Source: Nitrospirales bacterium | GTDB taxonomy: Bacteria; Nitrospirota; Nitrospiria; Nitrospirales; UBA8639 | Direction: 5' to 3' | Assembly (NCBI GenBank): GCA_029261355.1 | Contig: JAJDBM010000050.1 | Span: forward strand, 62,001-126,000 | DNA: 64,000 bases | Part shown: piece after piece, positions 8,233-15,230 of the stretch | Numbering within the stretch: the stretch's first letter is position 1 | How the letters are laid out: the number at the start of each line of letters is the position of its first letter | Translations under genes and position numbers: made by a program | The notes under the pieces: model-generated | What the model was told of the DNA's origin: nothing | Seen by the model: only the letters and a program-made list of their open reading frames with translations | Database searches by the model: none

Positions 8233-9627
8233 ATGGAATTGGATTTCAGGAATAACCCCGGCATTCTTAGCAATATGGTCGATGTCATGGCCGATGGAGT
8301 TTTTACCGTAGATGCTAACGGTCAAATAGTGGCCTGGAGTGCAGGAGCTGCACGGATTACTGGCTATTCGAGTCTGGATGTCGTTGGGAAGACGTGTCAT
8401 GTACTTGAAGGCCAGAACTGTAAAGGGTTCAGCAAGCTGACAGAGTTTATGGAAAACCCTAGCCCCTATCCTTGGGGTATCTGTAATCAAGAGTGCAAAG
8501 TCTTAGGGAAAGACGGTCGCGAACTCTATCTCTATGGGAATGTCTCTGTGCTGCGCAATGAACAAGGGATCGTGATGGGAGCCGTCGGGACATTTACGGA
8601 TTTGACGGCGTTTATTTTAAGTAATGAAAAAATTGCGGTATTGGAAGAACAGACGAAATCACGTGAAGCTTTTCAGCAGATCGTTGGAAAAGGCCAAGTC
8701 ATGCAGGAAGTCTTTCGCCGGCTTCGTCTTGCTGCACAAAGTGATGTTTCGGTGCTAGTTACAGGAGAATCTGGAACAGGAAAAGAGTTAGCTGCACGAG
8801 CTATTCATGCGCTGAGTAGTCGAAAGGACCAGCCATTTTTTGCCATTAATTGTTCAGCCATTCCAGAGACTCTGTTGGAAAGTGAACTCTTTGGGCATGT
8901 GAAAGGTGCGTTTACTGGAGCCATTCGTGATAAGGCTGGCGTGTTTCAAGCAGCAGATGGGGGAACGCTATTTTTAGATGAAATTGGTGATACGAGCCCT
9001 CTGTTGCAACTGAAACTCCTTAGGGTTTTGCAAGAAGGAGAAATTCGTCGAGTTGGGGATGAGCGGGCCACCAAAGTCAACGTGAGGCTCATTACTGCCA
9101 CCAATAAGAAGTTGAAGCAGATCTTAGCTACTGGCGAAATGCGTGAAGATTTTTATTATCGTATTCGCGTGTTTGAAATTACTATGCCACCGTTACGAGA
9201 ACGACGAGAGGATATTCCATTATTAGTCAATCATTTTATCAGTGACTACTCAAAAATCTATCAGCATCCCGTTGCTGGTATGGCGCAAGATGCCATGCAA
9301 CACCTGGTCAAATATTCCTGGCCTGGAAACGTGCGGGAGTTACGAAATGCCATTGAACATGCCTTTGTCACGGTTGAAGGAGATTGTTTGACTCTCCTTG
9401 ATCTGCCTTCAGAAATTCGATCACTTGAAAGCAATTCTCCGAATACGATAAGACATTCTCCAATCTCTTCAGAGGATGAGCAAGAACGAGATAAGATTCT
9501 TGCCGCTCTCCGCCAGACCAAAGGTCGCAAGCTTGAGGCAGCCAAATTACTAGGGATAAGCCGTGTAACACTTTGGAAAAAGCTGCAAAAGTTTGCCATC
9601 CAACCTTCCTCTGTTTTGACCTCATAA
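8233..9627 (+). CDS. Sigma-54 dependent transcriptional activator with PAS sensor
   Basis: This 464-residue bacterial enhancer-binding protein has an N-terminal PAS domain (about 10-125) and a short helical linker. The AAA+ domain has Walker A GESGTGKE (178-185), the sigma-54 contact loop GAFTGA (225-230) and Walker B LFLDE (246-250). A Fis-type helix-turn-helix lies at about 425-460. The PAS domain has four cysteines (C55, C63, C84, C88) that could bind a metal, Fe-S cluster or heme, or form disulfides. There is no receiver domain, so it probably senses its signal directly. Immediately downstream lie GTTAAC palindromes and a -24/-12 promoter, making the next operon a likely target. Confidence 0.93.
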   Translation: MELDFRNNPGILSNMVDVMADGVFTVDANGQIVAWSAGAARITGYSSLDVVGKTCHVLEGQNCKGFSKLTEFMENPSPYPWGICNQECKVLGKDGRELYLYGNVSVLRNEQGIVMGAVGTFTDLTAFILSNEKIAVLEEQTKSREAFQQIVGKGQVMQEVFRRLRLAAQSDVSVLVTGESGTGKELAARAIHALSSRKDQPFFAINCSAIPETLLESELFGHVKGAFTGAIRDKAGVFQAADGGTLFLDEIGDTSPLLQLKLLRVLQEGEIRRVGDERATKVNVRLITATNKKLKQILATGEMREDFYYRIRVFEITMPPLRERREDIPLLVNHFISDYSKIYQHPVAGMAQDAMQHLVKYSWPGNVRELRNAIEHAFVTVEGDCLTLLDLPSEIRSLESNSPNTIRHSPISSEDEQERDKILAALRQTKGRKLEAAKLLGISRVTLWKKLQKFAIQPSSVLTS

Positions 9628-9635
9628 CAGTAAGG

Positions 9636-9668
9636 CGTTAAGTTAACCGTTAACGTTTATAGGTTAAC
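9636..9668. promoter_or_regulatory. Putative upstream activating sequence, GTTAAC palindrome cluster A
   Basis: CGTTAAGTTAAC (9636-9647), the perfect palindrome CGTTAACG (9648-9655) and AGGTTAAC (9661-9668) are packed in 33 bp. They sit about 100 bp upstream of the -24 element at 9751, a typical enhancer distance for sigma-54 activators. TTAAGTTAAC recurs in cluster B (12672-12712). Confidence 0.6.
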
Positions 9669-9749
9669 ATACCCATGCCTGTCTAGATACTTACATATTA
9701 AGTTGTTGTTTTTATGTACTTTATTTAGGATTTCATTCTTGAGCTATTT

Positions 9750-9765
9750 TGGCCGCTACATTGCA
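9750..9765 (+). promoter_or_regulatory. Sigma-54 (-24/-12) promoter
   Basis: TGGCC and TTGCA are arranged with GG at 9751-9752 and GC at 9763-9764, exactly 10 nt apart as required. Both halves are close to consensus (TGGCAC, TTGCA). The expected start is near 9776, giving a leader of about 210 nt before the rhodanese gene. Confidence 0.7.
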
Positions 9766-9787
9766 TTAACTTAAAAGTAAGGCGAGA

Positions 9788-9874
9788 ATGACTTCTGTGC
9801 TAACAGCCGGAAGTTGTGATGAACATTTTGGAAGTGTGACCTTGAAGTTGTCTCATCCGATTGTTGGTGAGTAA
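9788..9874 (+). CDS. Possible 28-residue leader ORF
   Basis: Just after the predicted sigma-54 start, an AAGGCGAG-like ribosome-binding site precedes ATG 9788 and an open frame of 28 codons ending at TAA 9872-9874. It encodes one Cys and two His. It could be a leader peptide affecting the downstream operon or may be chance; no homology is recognised. Confidence 0.25.
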   Translation: MTSVLTAGSCDEHFGSVTLKLSHPIVGE

Positions 9875-9989
9875 ACAAAGACAGGATTCGATTGAGAGGT
9901 TTGAAGTTTGAGAAAGCAATGAGTCGGGGTTTTTTAAGTTCTCCTGAGGGAGTCGGGGCATTGAACACCAACTGATGAAGGAACATACG

Positions 9990-10547
9990 ATGGAAACAAT
10001 ACTGGAAAAACAAGAGATCACAACCCCAGGAGAACCCCGAGGTCAGTTACTAGATGATGATCAACGAGGCAGAGCGCAAGTGATTGTCGATGTTCGGACT
10101 CCAGGTGAATTTGAAGAAGTTCATATTCCCGGGTCGAGAAATATTCCCTTGACTGATATCGAAAGGTACTTATCTGAATTAGGAGAGATCGCCAAGGATT
10201 GTGAGGTGACTTTAGTTTGTCGTACCCAGAATCGCGTCAAGCTTGCCTATGATCAATTAGTGACGCATGGTATTAGCAATTGTCGAATTTTAGAAGGTGG
10301 AGTGAATCAGTGGGTTGCCGAAGGTAAACCTATCGTCCGAGGTCGAAAGGGTATTTCACTTGAAGGCCAAGTACGAATGGCTGCAGGGACATTCATTGTT
10401 GTCGGGATTCTATTAGGTGTGCTTCTCAGTCCTTGGCTGTTGGTCATTCCCTCTGCCGTAGGAGTGGGTTTAATCCATGCAGGTTGGACGGATTCCTGTC
10501 TGATGGGCATGGTGCTAGGCAAGCTACCCTTTAATCGAATGAAGTGA
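9990..10547 (+). CDS. Rhodanese-like domain with DUF2892 membrane tail (YgaP-like)
   Basis: The protein has 185 residues from ATG 9990, chosen because AAGGA lies 7 nt upstream; ATG 9975 is an alternative. Residues 25-115 form a rhodanese domain with VIVDVRTPGEFEEVHIPG and the active-site loop LVCRTQNR, whose Cys would carry the persulfide. Residues 120-165 are two hydrophobic helices of the DUF2892 type, anchoring it in the inner membrane as in E. coli YgaP. The likely role is sulfane-sulfur transfer or sensing at the membrane. It is first in a four-gene set behind a sigma-54 promoter. A separate DUF2892-only gene lies at 42662. Confidence 0.88.
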   Translation: METILEKQEITTPGEPRGQLLDDDQRGRAQVIVDVRTPGEFEEVHIPGSRNIPLTDIERYLSELGEIAKDCEVTLVCRTQNRVKLAYDQLVTHGISNCRILEGGVNQWVAEGKPIVRGRKGISLEGQVRMAAGTFIVVGILLGVLLSPWLLVIPSAVGVGLIHAGWTDSCLMGMVLGKLPFNRMK

Positions 10548-10622
10548 ACATAACAGACAGACTGATGCATGGTGTATCAGTGGTAAGACTCCTTATACGA
10601 GGAGAGAAAAGAGAGGTGCATA

Positions 10623-10805
10623 ATGAAATGCGCAAGATGTGAAGGATTAATGATATTTGATCGAATATATGGGCCGGATGAAGCGATTTTCGATCTTCCA
10701 ATATGGCGGTGTGTGAACTGTGGTTCGACCGTTGATCCATTAATTTTGGAAAAACGACTGTCGGAATCACAGCAATGCTCGCCGGTAAAGGAAAATGTTG
10801 CTTAA
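10623..10805 (+). CDS. Small zinc-ribbon protein
   Basis: The protein has 60 residues, starts MKCARCEGLMIFDR and has a second pair WRCVNCGSTVDP, giving CxxC-x(n)-CxxC, a zinc ribbon or possibly a rubredoxin-like site. It has no membrane span. GAGAGG lies 6 nt before the ATG. It follows the rhodanese gene in the same operon (75 bp gap). A paralog at 48676-48900 shares the M-C-x-R-C-x-G-L-M start and the RCVxCG second knuckle and also has a sigma-54-like promoter, suggesting a shared regulon. The molecular role is unknown. Confidence 0.75.
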   Translation: MKCARCEGLMIFDRIYGPDEAIFDLPIWRCVNCGSTVDPLILEKRLSESQQCSPVKENVA

Positions 10806-10892
10806 GTTCGCTTGGATTCAATAAATGACTATAATCAGGTGAGAATTTCTGAGCCGGAGGAATTTCCATTTAATCATACTAAGGAGGTTGCA

Positions 10893-11411
10893 ATGCGTCG
10901 TTCCATTCGTTCATTTATGTATGTGTGTGCACTGAGCTTTTTTGTCATGGGTTGTATGACGACTCCTGCCATGAGTGGGGGAAATGGGCCAACTGATGGA
11001 TATGATATTCATGTTCAAGCCCCACATATGATGGCAGACGGAACCGTGGGAGGTCCGTATCATCATTACTGTAAAGGCATCTCTGATGAAGTGTTGCAAT
11101 GCCAGCTTTATGAATCAACAGAGCCCAATGCCAAACTAGTGGCCATTGAATACTTCGTTGCAAAAGATCTTGCCAGAAAAAATGTGCCGCTGGTGCAATG
11201 GAATCGAGCGTTCCATGATCACCAAGTTGAGATCGACACTGGACGCGTCCAAATTCTTGATATTGAGGATCCAGGCAAAGTGAAAGCCCTGGCAGAAGCT
11301 GCCGGAAAAACTGATGGTGTCATTATCCACCTCTGGGGCAAGGATCAAGTGATTCCAGATGGAACTGTCTCGATCCCCACTTCCCTTGGCCACGTTTACA
11401 GAACAAAATAA
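10893..11411 (+). CDS. DUF1264 family lipoprotein
   Basis: The protein has 172 residues from ATG 10893, which has a consensus AAGGAGGT at 5-6 nt; an upstream ATG at 10812 lacks one. The N-terminus is basic then hydrophobic and ends in VMGC, a likely lipobox (Cys about residue 19). The rest matches DUF1264: DIHVQAPHM, GPYHHYCKGISDEVLQC, then AIEYFVAKDL and a terminal GKDQVIPDG region. DUF1264 proteins are related to plant oil-body-associated proteins; the bacterial function is unknown. It is third in the sigma-54 operon and should sit in the periplasm anchored to a membrane. Confidence 0.82.
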   Translation: MRRSIRSFMYVCALSFFVMGCMTTPAMSGGNGPTDGYDIHVQAPHMMADGTVGGPYHHYCKGISDEVLQCQLYESTEPNAKLVAIEYFVAKDLARKNVPLVQWNRAFHDHQVEIDTGRVQILDIEDPGKVKALAEAAGKTDGVIIHLWGKDQVIPDGTVSIPTSLGHVYRTK

Positions 11412-11419
11412 CCTGCCTG

Positions 11420-11450
11420 TAGAGGGAGAGCATGTTTTGCTCTCCCTCTA
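11420..11450 (+). terminator. Strong hairpin between lipoprotein and cytochrome genes
   Basis: A perfect 13-bp stem, TAGAGGGAGAGCA with TGCTCTCCCTCTA, has a 5-nt loop. The downstream T tract is poor (tatctt), so it may be an attenuator or mRNA stabiliser that lowers cytochrome expression rather than a full terminator. Confidence 0.65.
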
Positions 11451-11490
11451 TATCTTCCAAAACAAATCATCGAGATGAAGGAGCGTGGAA

Positions 11491-11937
11491 ATGCCTTGGA
11501 AAATAGGAACGCTATGGGTGTGTTGTTTGGTGCTTCAGGCTCTTGGTCCTTTTTCGAGTAAAGCAGCTGATTCAGAAGTGTTGAAACCGAGAGTTCCTCA
11601 GGATCAAATTGTCGAAGCGCAATCGTGGAAAAATCCTTTTTCTTCAACGCAGGAAAATATTGAGAAAGGGAAACAGATTTTTCATGGGAAAGCCTTTTGT
11701 GTGACCTGTCATGGGCGTGACGGCAAAGGTCTCGGCAATATTCCTGGATTGGTGGGCAGATTACCACGGAATTTTACAGATAAGGATTGGCAGGCAGTTC
11801 GTACAGATGGTGAACTATTGTGGATTTTAAAGAATGGTAGTCCAGGAACAGCGATGGCTTCCTTTATTCCATTAGTGCTTACTGAAGAAGAAGCTTGGCA
11901 TGTTCTCTTGTATGTCCGGTCTTTTGGCCAACCATAA
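11491..11937 (+). CDS. Exported mono-heme cytochrome c
   Basis: The protein has 148 residues from ATG 11491, with AAGGAG 9-10 nt upstream. Residues 1-25 form a signal peptide ending near SKAAD. The heme c site is CVTCHGRDGKG, with His as the proximal ligand and a probable axial Met in GTAMASF about 50 residues later, the layout of a class I cytochrome c. It should carry electrons in the periplasm. It lies last in the rhodanese/zinc-ribbon/DUF1264 set but behind a strong hairpin, so it may be co-transcribed only partly. The electron partner is unknown. Confidence 0.88.
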   Translation: MPWKIGTLWVCCLVLQALGPFSSKAADSEVLKPRVPQDQIVEAQSWKNPFSSTQENIEKGKQIFHGKAFCVTCHGRDGKGLGNIPGLVGRLPRNFTDKDWQAVRTDGELLWILKNGSPGTAMASFIPLVLTEEEAWHVLLYVRSFGQP

Positions 11938-12671
11938 TTTCTTAAGTCTAGGTTGATGGTGGACATGATTATCTAGCGTTTGCCTTCAAGTTGGGTTTTT
12001 GTGATTTTTCATACCCCAGTTTTGAGTTGTCCGTTAGGTGTGGCCGTCAGGATGTGATGAACTACACGTGTAGATGAAATATATGACCAAGGGGCTCGCA
12101 TGTCTCTCTCACTGTCTTCTCTCTGTGGAGATGAAAAATTTGATTCTGTAACGAGATGGGCGGTTGGCAACGCATGAAAAGTTTACATGGCAATCCCGTT
12201 GGTGCTTTTCCAGATCATCTGTAGTTTTATTAGTGGAGTTTTACGAGTTGGAAATGATTCACTGTTGGATGACGCTAACGGAAAGGAAGGCATCTATCTG
12301 GGGATATCATTTTTGAAAGAACTGTTTTCTCTTGAGTCGTCATTCGATTAACAGATGTAAATGGTTCGTAAGAATCTTTATTTCCTCAGAATCAAATAGT
12401 ACTGGCTTTGAGGAAAGGCACAACTCTGTTTATGTTGTGTTCTCTGATGTGACTTTTCCCATTTTTCTGACAGGTCAAGAGACGAAGTGTCGATTTTGAT
12501 TTTTTTCCACTGGCATTCGACTCCCATCAATCTCGTGAGACTCACACATTTTTCTTGTATTTATCGTAGCAAATGTTGTCTGTTGGCCTCCTTTCGAATA
12601 TCTTGCTTTTCTGCTTACTGTAGAGCCCCCCCCACAGCCTGTTAAGCGCATCGGTTTTTCGATTCCCTTCA
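11938..12671. other. Long intergenic region, no confident gene
   Basis: About 730 bp separate the cytochrome gene from regulatory cluster B. Short frames on both strands lack ribosome-binding sites and coherent composition. A 12-bp palindrome (ctacacgtgtag, near 12062) and a C8 run near 12626 are the only visible structures. It may be decayed sequence. Confidence 0.45.
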
Positions 12672-12712
12672 CGTTAACTCGTTAAGTTACATGTTAGCGT
12701 TTTAAGTTAACG
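12672..12712. promoter_or_regulatory. Putative upstream activating sequence, GTTAAC palindrome cluster B
   Basis: CGTTAAC (12672-12678), CGTTAAGTTAC (12680-12690) and TTAAGTTAACG (12702-12712) repeat the words of cluster A. Its centre is about 115 bp upstream of the -24 element at 12807, close to the spacing at 9751. It is a likely binding site for the sigma-54 activator encoded at 8233-9627. Confidence 0.6.
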
Positions 12713-12805
12713 AACCTATCGTAATAGGCCGTACATTAGTAAACATATACTGTGTAAGTTATTGGAAAAATGATATTTTTCCATTAACGCTTGAATGTAA
12801 TTTTT

Positions 12806-12821
12806 CGGCATTCTCTTTGCT
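12806..12821 (+). promoter_or_regulatory. Sigma-54 (-24/-12) promoter
   Basis: CGGCA (GG at 12807-12808) and TTTGCT (GC at 12819-12820) are separated by exactly 10 nt. The expected start is near 12832, giving a leader of about 50 nt before the response regulator. Confidence 0.62.
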
Positions 12822-12880
12822 ATAGATGATTGTATGGTCTGTTTCAATACATTCATCTAATCAAATTATGGAGGTACATG

Positions 12881-13330
12881 ATGTCGACTGAACAAGGGCA
12901 TTCAATGACAGGGGGTATGTTCGGGGGTGGTCACTCCGAGGGGTTAGTGTTGGTGGTTGATGATGAAGCTGATGTGAGGAAAGTAGCTCGCATGACGTTG
13001 GAAAAAGCAGGGTACACCGTTGTTGAAGCAGAAGATGGAGAGCAAGCTATCGAGCGAATAAGGAGTGGGGAGAACCCTTTACTTCTGGGTGTGATTGTTA
13101 CTGATATCAACATGCCAAAGGTGAACGGTCTGGAGGCGATTCAATTTTTTCAAAAACAATTTCCCAGTGTCTCGTTGATTGTCATGACCGGTTATCCCAA
13201 CCTGCAGTCGGCGACTGAACTTATGAAGCAAGGGCTCGTTGATTATTTGGTAAAACCAGTTGAAAAAGAGAAACTCTTAGCCTCTGTAAAAAAAGCCATG
13301 GAACAACGAGAAGCGACTCGGTCTTCATAA
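12881..13330 (+). CDS. Stand-alone response regulator (receiver domain)
   Basis: The protein has 149 residues from the second of two adjacent ATGs, 6 nt after GGAGG. Residues 20-140 form a CheY-like receiver: VLVVDDEADVRK acidic pocket, phospho-acceptor Asp in VIVTDINMPK, Thr in LIVMTGYPN and Lys in YLVKPVEKEK. There is no output domain, so it signals by protein contact or relays phosphate. It is followed 116 bp later by a tandem-PAS histidine kinase, its probable partner. Both follow a sigma-54 promoter with a GTTAAC cluster, tying them to the activator at 8233. Confidence 0.9.
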   Translation: MSTEQGHSMTGGMFGGGHSEGLVLVVDDEADVRKVARMTLEKAGYTVVEAEDGEQAIERIRSGENPLLLGVIVTDINMPKVNGLEAIQFFQKQFPSVSLIVMTGYPNLQSATELMKQGLVDYLVKPVEKEKLLASVKKAMEQREATRSS

Positions 13331-13446
13331 GTGGTTGGTACTATGGGTCCTTTGGTGGATCAAGGTTGCTTCATCAAGGGGCTCATGTCGTGCCCTCAAA
13401 AGTGTGTTGAGCTAATCGACCAAAAATGTAGTAAAGGAGTATTGCC

Positions 13447-14979
13447 TTGATCGCAGAGCAAAGACTAAACACGTTGATTTTGAATGCAGCCGGAGAAGGA
13501 GTTTTGGGTCTCGACTTGGAAGGACGGCATACGTTTGTCAATCCTGCTGCGACAAAGATGCTTGGATTTACTATTGATGAACTGCTGGGCCAGCCGAGTC
13601 ATGCGTTGTGGCATCACACGCATGCTAATGGATCACCCTATCCTGCAACAGACTGTCCCATTTATGGAGCCTATAAAGAGGGTCAGGTGTATCATGGTGA
13701 AACTGAGGTGTTCTGGCGAAAGGATGGTACGGCCTTTCCAGTTCAATACACGAGTACACCCATCAATGATGAGCTCGGGGAACTTGCTGGGGCGGTGGTG
13801 ACATTCCGTGATATTTCTGAGCGTCGTGAGGCTGAGCGAACCATTGCTGAACTGCGACGACAAAATGAGTATATTTTAAACTCTGCAGGCGAAGGTATTT
13901 TTGGATTAGATTTAGAGGGACGGCATACGTTTGTCAATCCTGCTGCCGCGACGATGCTCGGGTATGAGGTTGGTGAATTGCTTGGAGAGTCAAGCCATAC
14001 CTTATGGCACCATACTAAGGAAGATGGCAGTCATTTCCCTCAAGAAGAATGTCCGATCTATGGAGCATACAATGATGGATTCGTCCATAGAGGGACAGAT
14101 GAGCTGTTTTGGCGAAAGGACGGGAGCAGTTTTTCTGCACACTATTGCAGTACGCCATTGCGGAATGAACAAGGAATATTGATGGGTGCGGTGGTGACGT
14201 TCCAGGATATCACCGAACAGAGGCGAGTTGCAGCTCAGCTACTAGAAGCAGCCAAATTAGCCGAGGTATCTCGAGTCTTAGGCAATGTTGGGCATGACAT
14301 AAAGAATATGCTTATGCCAGTATTAACAGGGACAAGCCTTCTTGAGGATGAACTAGCGGAAGTATTTGCTTTCGTGCTGAAGGAGGATGCCAAGACATGG
14401 ACTCAGAGCAAGACGACTTGCACTGAATTGACAGAAATGATCACGAATAATGCTCGACGTATTCAGGATCGCGTGCGTGAGATTGCTGATGCTGTCAAGG
14501 GAGTCACCAGCGAAGCAATCTTTTCCCCATGTACATTGCACGACGTCGTCAAAGGCGTATTCAAATCACTTCAGATCTCTGCCAAAGAAAAGGGTGTAGT
14601 TTTGTACGCGAAAGGATTGGAAACACTCCCGATCATTCAAGCTGATGAGCGTCGACTATTTGCGGCACTGTATAACTTGACGGGTAATGCGATTCCAGAA
14701 ATTCAACCGGGAGGATCGGTGACGATTAGTGGGCAGGCCAATTCGGACAAAGGGGTACTGAAATTAGTCGTCGCAGATACCGGAAAGGGCATGTCTGCTG
14801 ATATTCGTGAACGACTATTTACATCTAACGCGATCAGTACCAAAGTCGGAGGCACAGGACTCGGAACAAAAATTGTGAAAGATGTTATTGATGCCCATCA
14901 AGGGCAGATCACAGTAGAAAGTGAAGAAGGAAAAGGAACGACCTTTCATCTTACGCTTCCTCTTATCCAGACAACGTAA
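13447..14979 (+). CDS. Sensor histidine kinase with duplicated PAS domains
   Basis: The protein has 510 residues with a TTG start at 13447, supported by AAGGAG 7 nt upstream. Two PAS domains (about 8-125 and 140-258) are close copies; both contain GRHTFVNPAA, LWHHT and ECPIYGAY-type elements. A coiled linker follows, then a phosphoacceptor region LGNVGHDIKNM (His283) and an HATPase_c domain with N-box NLTGNA, G1 DTGKGM and G2 GGTGLGTK. No membrane span is present, so the kinase is cytoplasmic. It is probably paired with the receiver protein just upstream. The Trp-His-His and Cys-Pro elements could hold a ligand, but this is not shown. Confidence 0.9.
   Translation: MIAEQRLNTLILNAAGEGVLGLDLEGRHTFVNPAATKMLGFTIDELLGQPSHALWHHTHANGSPYPATDCPIYGAYKEGQVYHGETEVFWRKDGTAFPVQYTSTPINDELGELAGAVVTFRDISERREAERTIAELRRQNEYILNSAGEGIFGLDLEGRHTFVNPAAATMLGYEVGELLGESSHTLWHHTKEDGSHFPQEECPIYGAYNDGFVHRGTDELFWRKDGSSFSAHYCSTPLRNEQGILMGAVVTFQDITEQRRVAAQLLEAAKLAEVSRVLGNVGHDIKNMLMPVLTGTSLLEDELAEVFAFVLKEDAKTWTQSKTTCTELTEMITNNARRIQDRVREIADAVKGVTSEAIFSPCTLHDVVKGVFKSLQISAKEKGVVLYAKGLETLPIIQADERRLFAALYNLTGNAIPEIQPGGSVTISGQANSDKGVLKLVVADTGKGMSADIRERLFTSNAISTKVGGTGLGTKIVKDVIDAHQGQITVESEEGKGTTFHLTLPLIQTT
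13522..13550 (+). repeat. PAS duplication, copy 1 of identical 29-nt block
   Basis: Positions 13522-13550 are identical to 13918-13946. The match extends imperfectly over the whole PAS unit, showing a tandem duplication within the kinase gene. Confidence 0.85.
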
Positions 14980-15230
14980 TCTTGATCCGGAAAAACTAGG
15001 GGTTGAAAATGCTTGCCATACGGTTAGTAAGTAAATAACTTGATCTGTTTCTTGTTTTCCAGCAATCAATTCCGAAAGCCTCATATCGAAAGGTATGGGG
15101 CTTTGTCATGTTGTTAGAAGAAGTTGAGAAAAAGAGTACGAGATCTTTGTATTTTGCATGATAGTGAGGAGAAGCGTAGAGTACTGGGTTCTTATAAAGA
15201 AGGGCAAAGTATCTTCTAGGTTTGCAAGCT

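Noticed and set aside
12475-12672. Minus-strand 65-codon frame before the GTTAAC cluster
   Set aside because: No start signal or coherent composition; overlaps the regulatory region of the response regulator.
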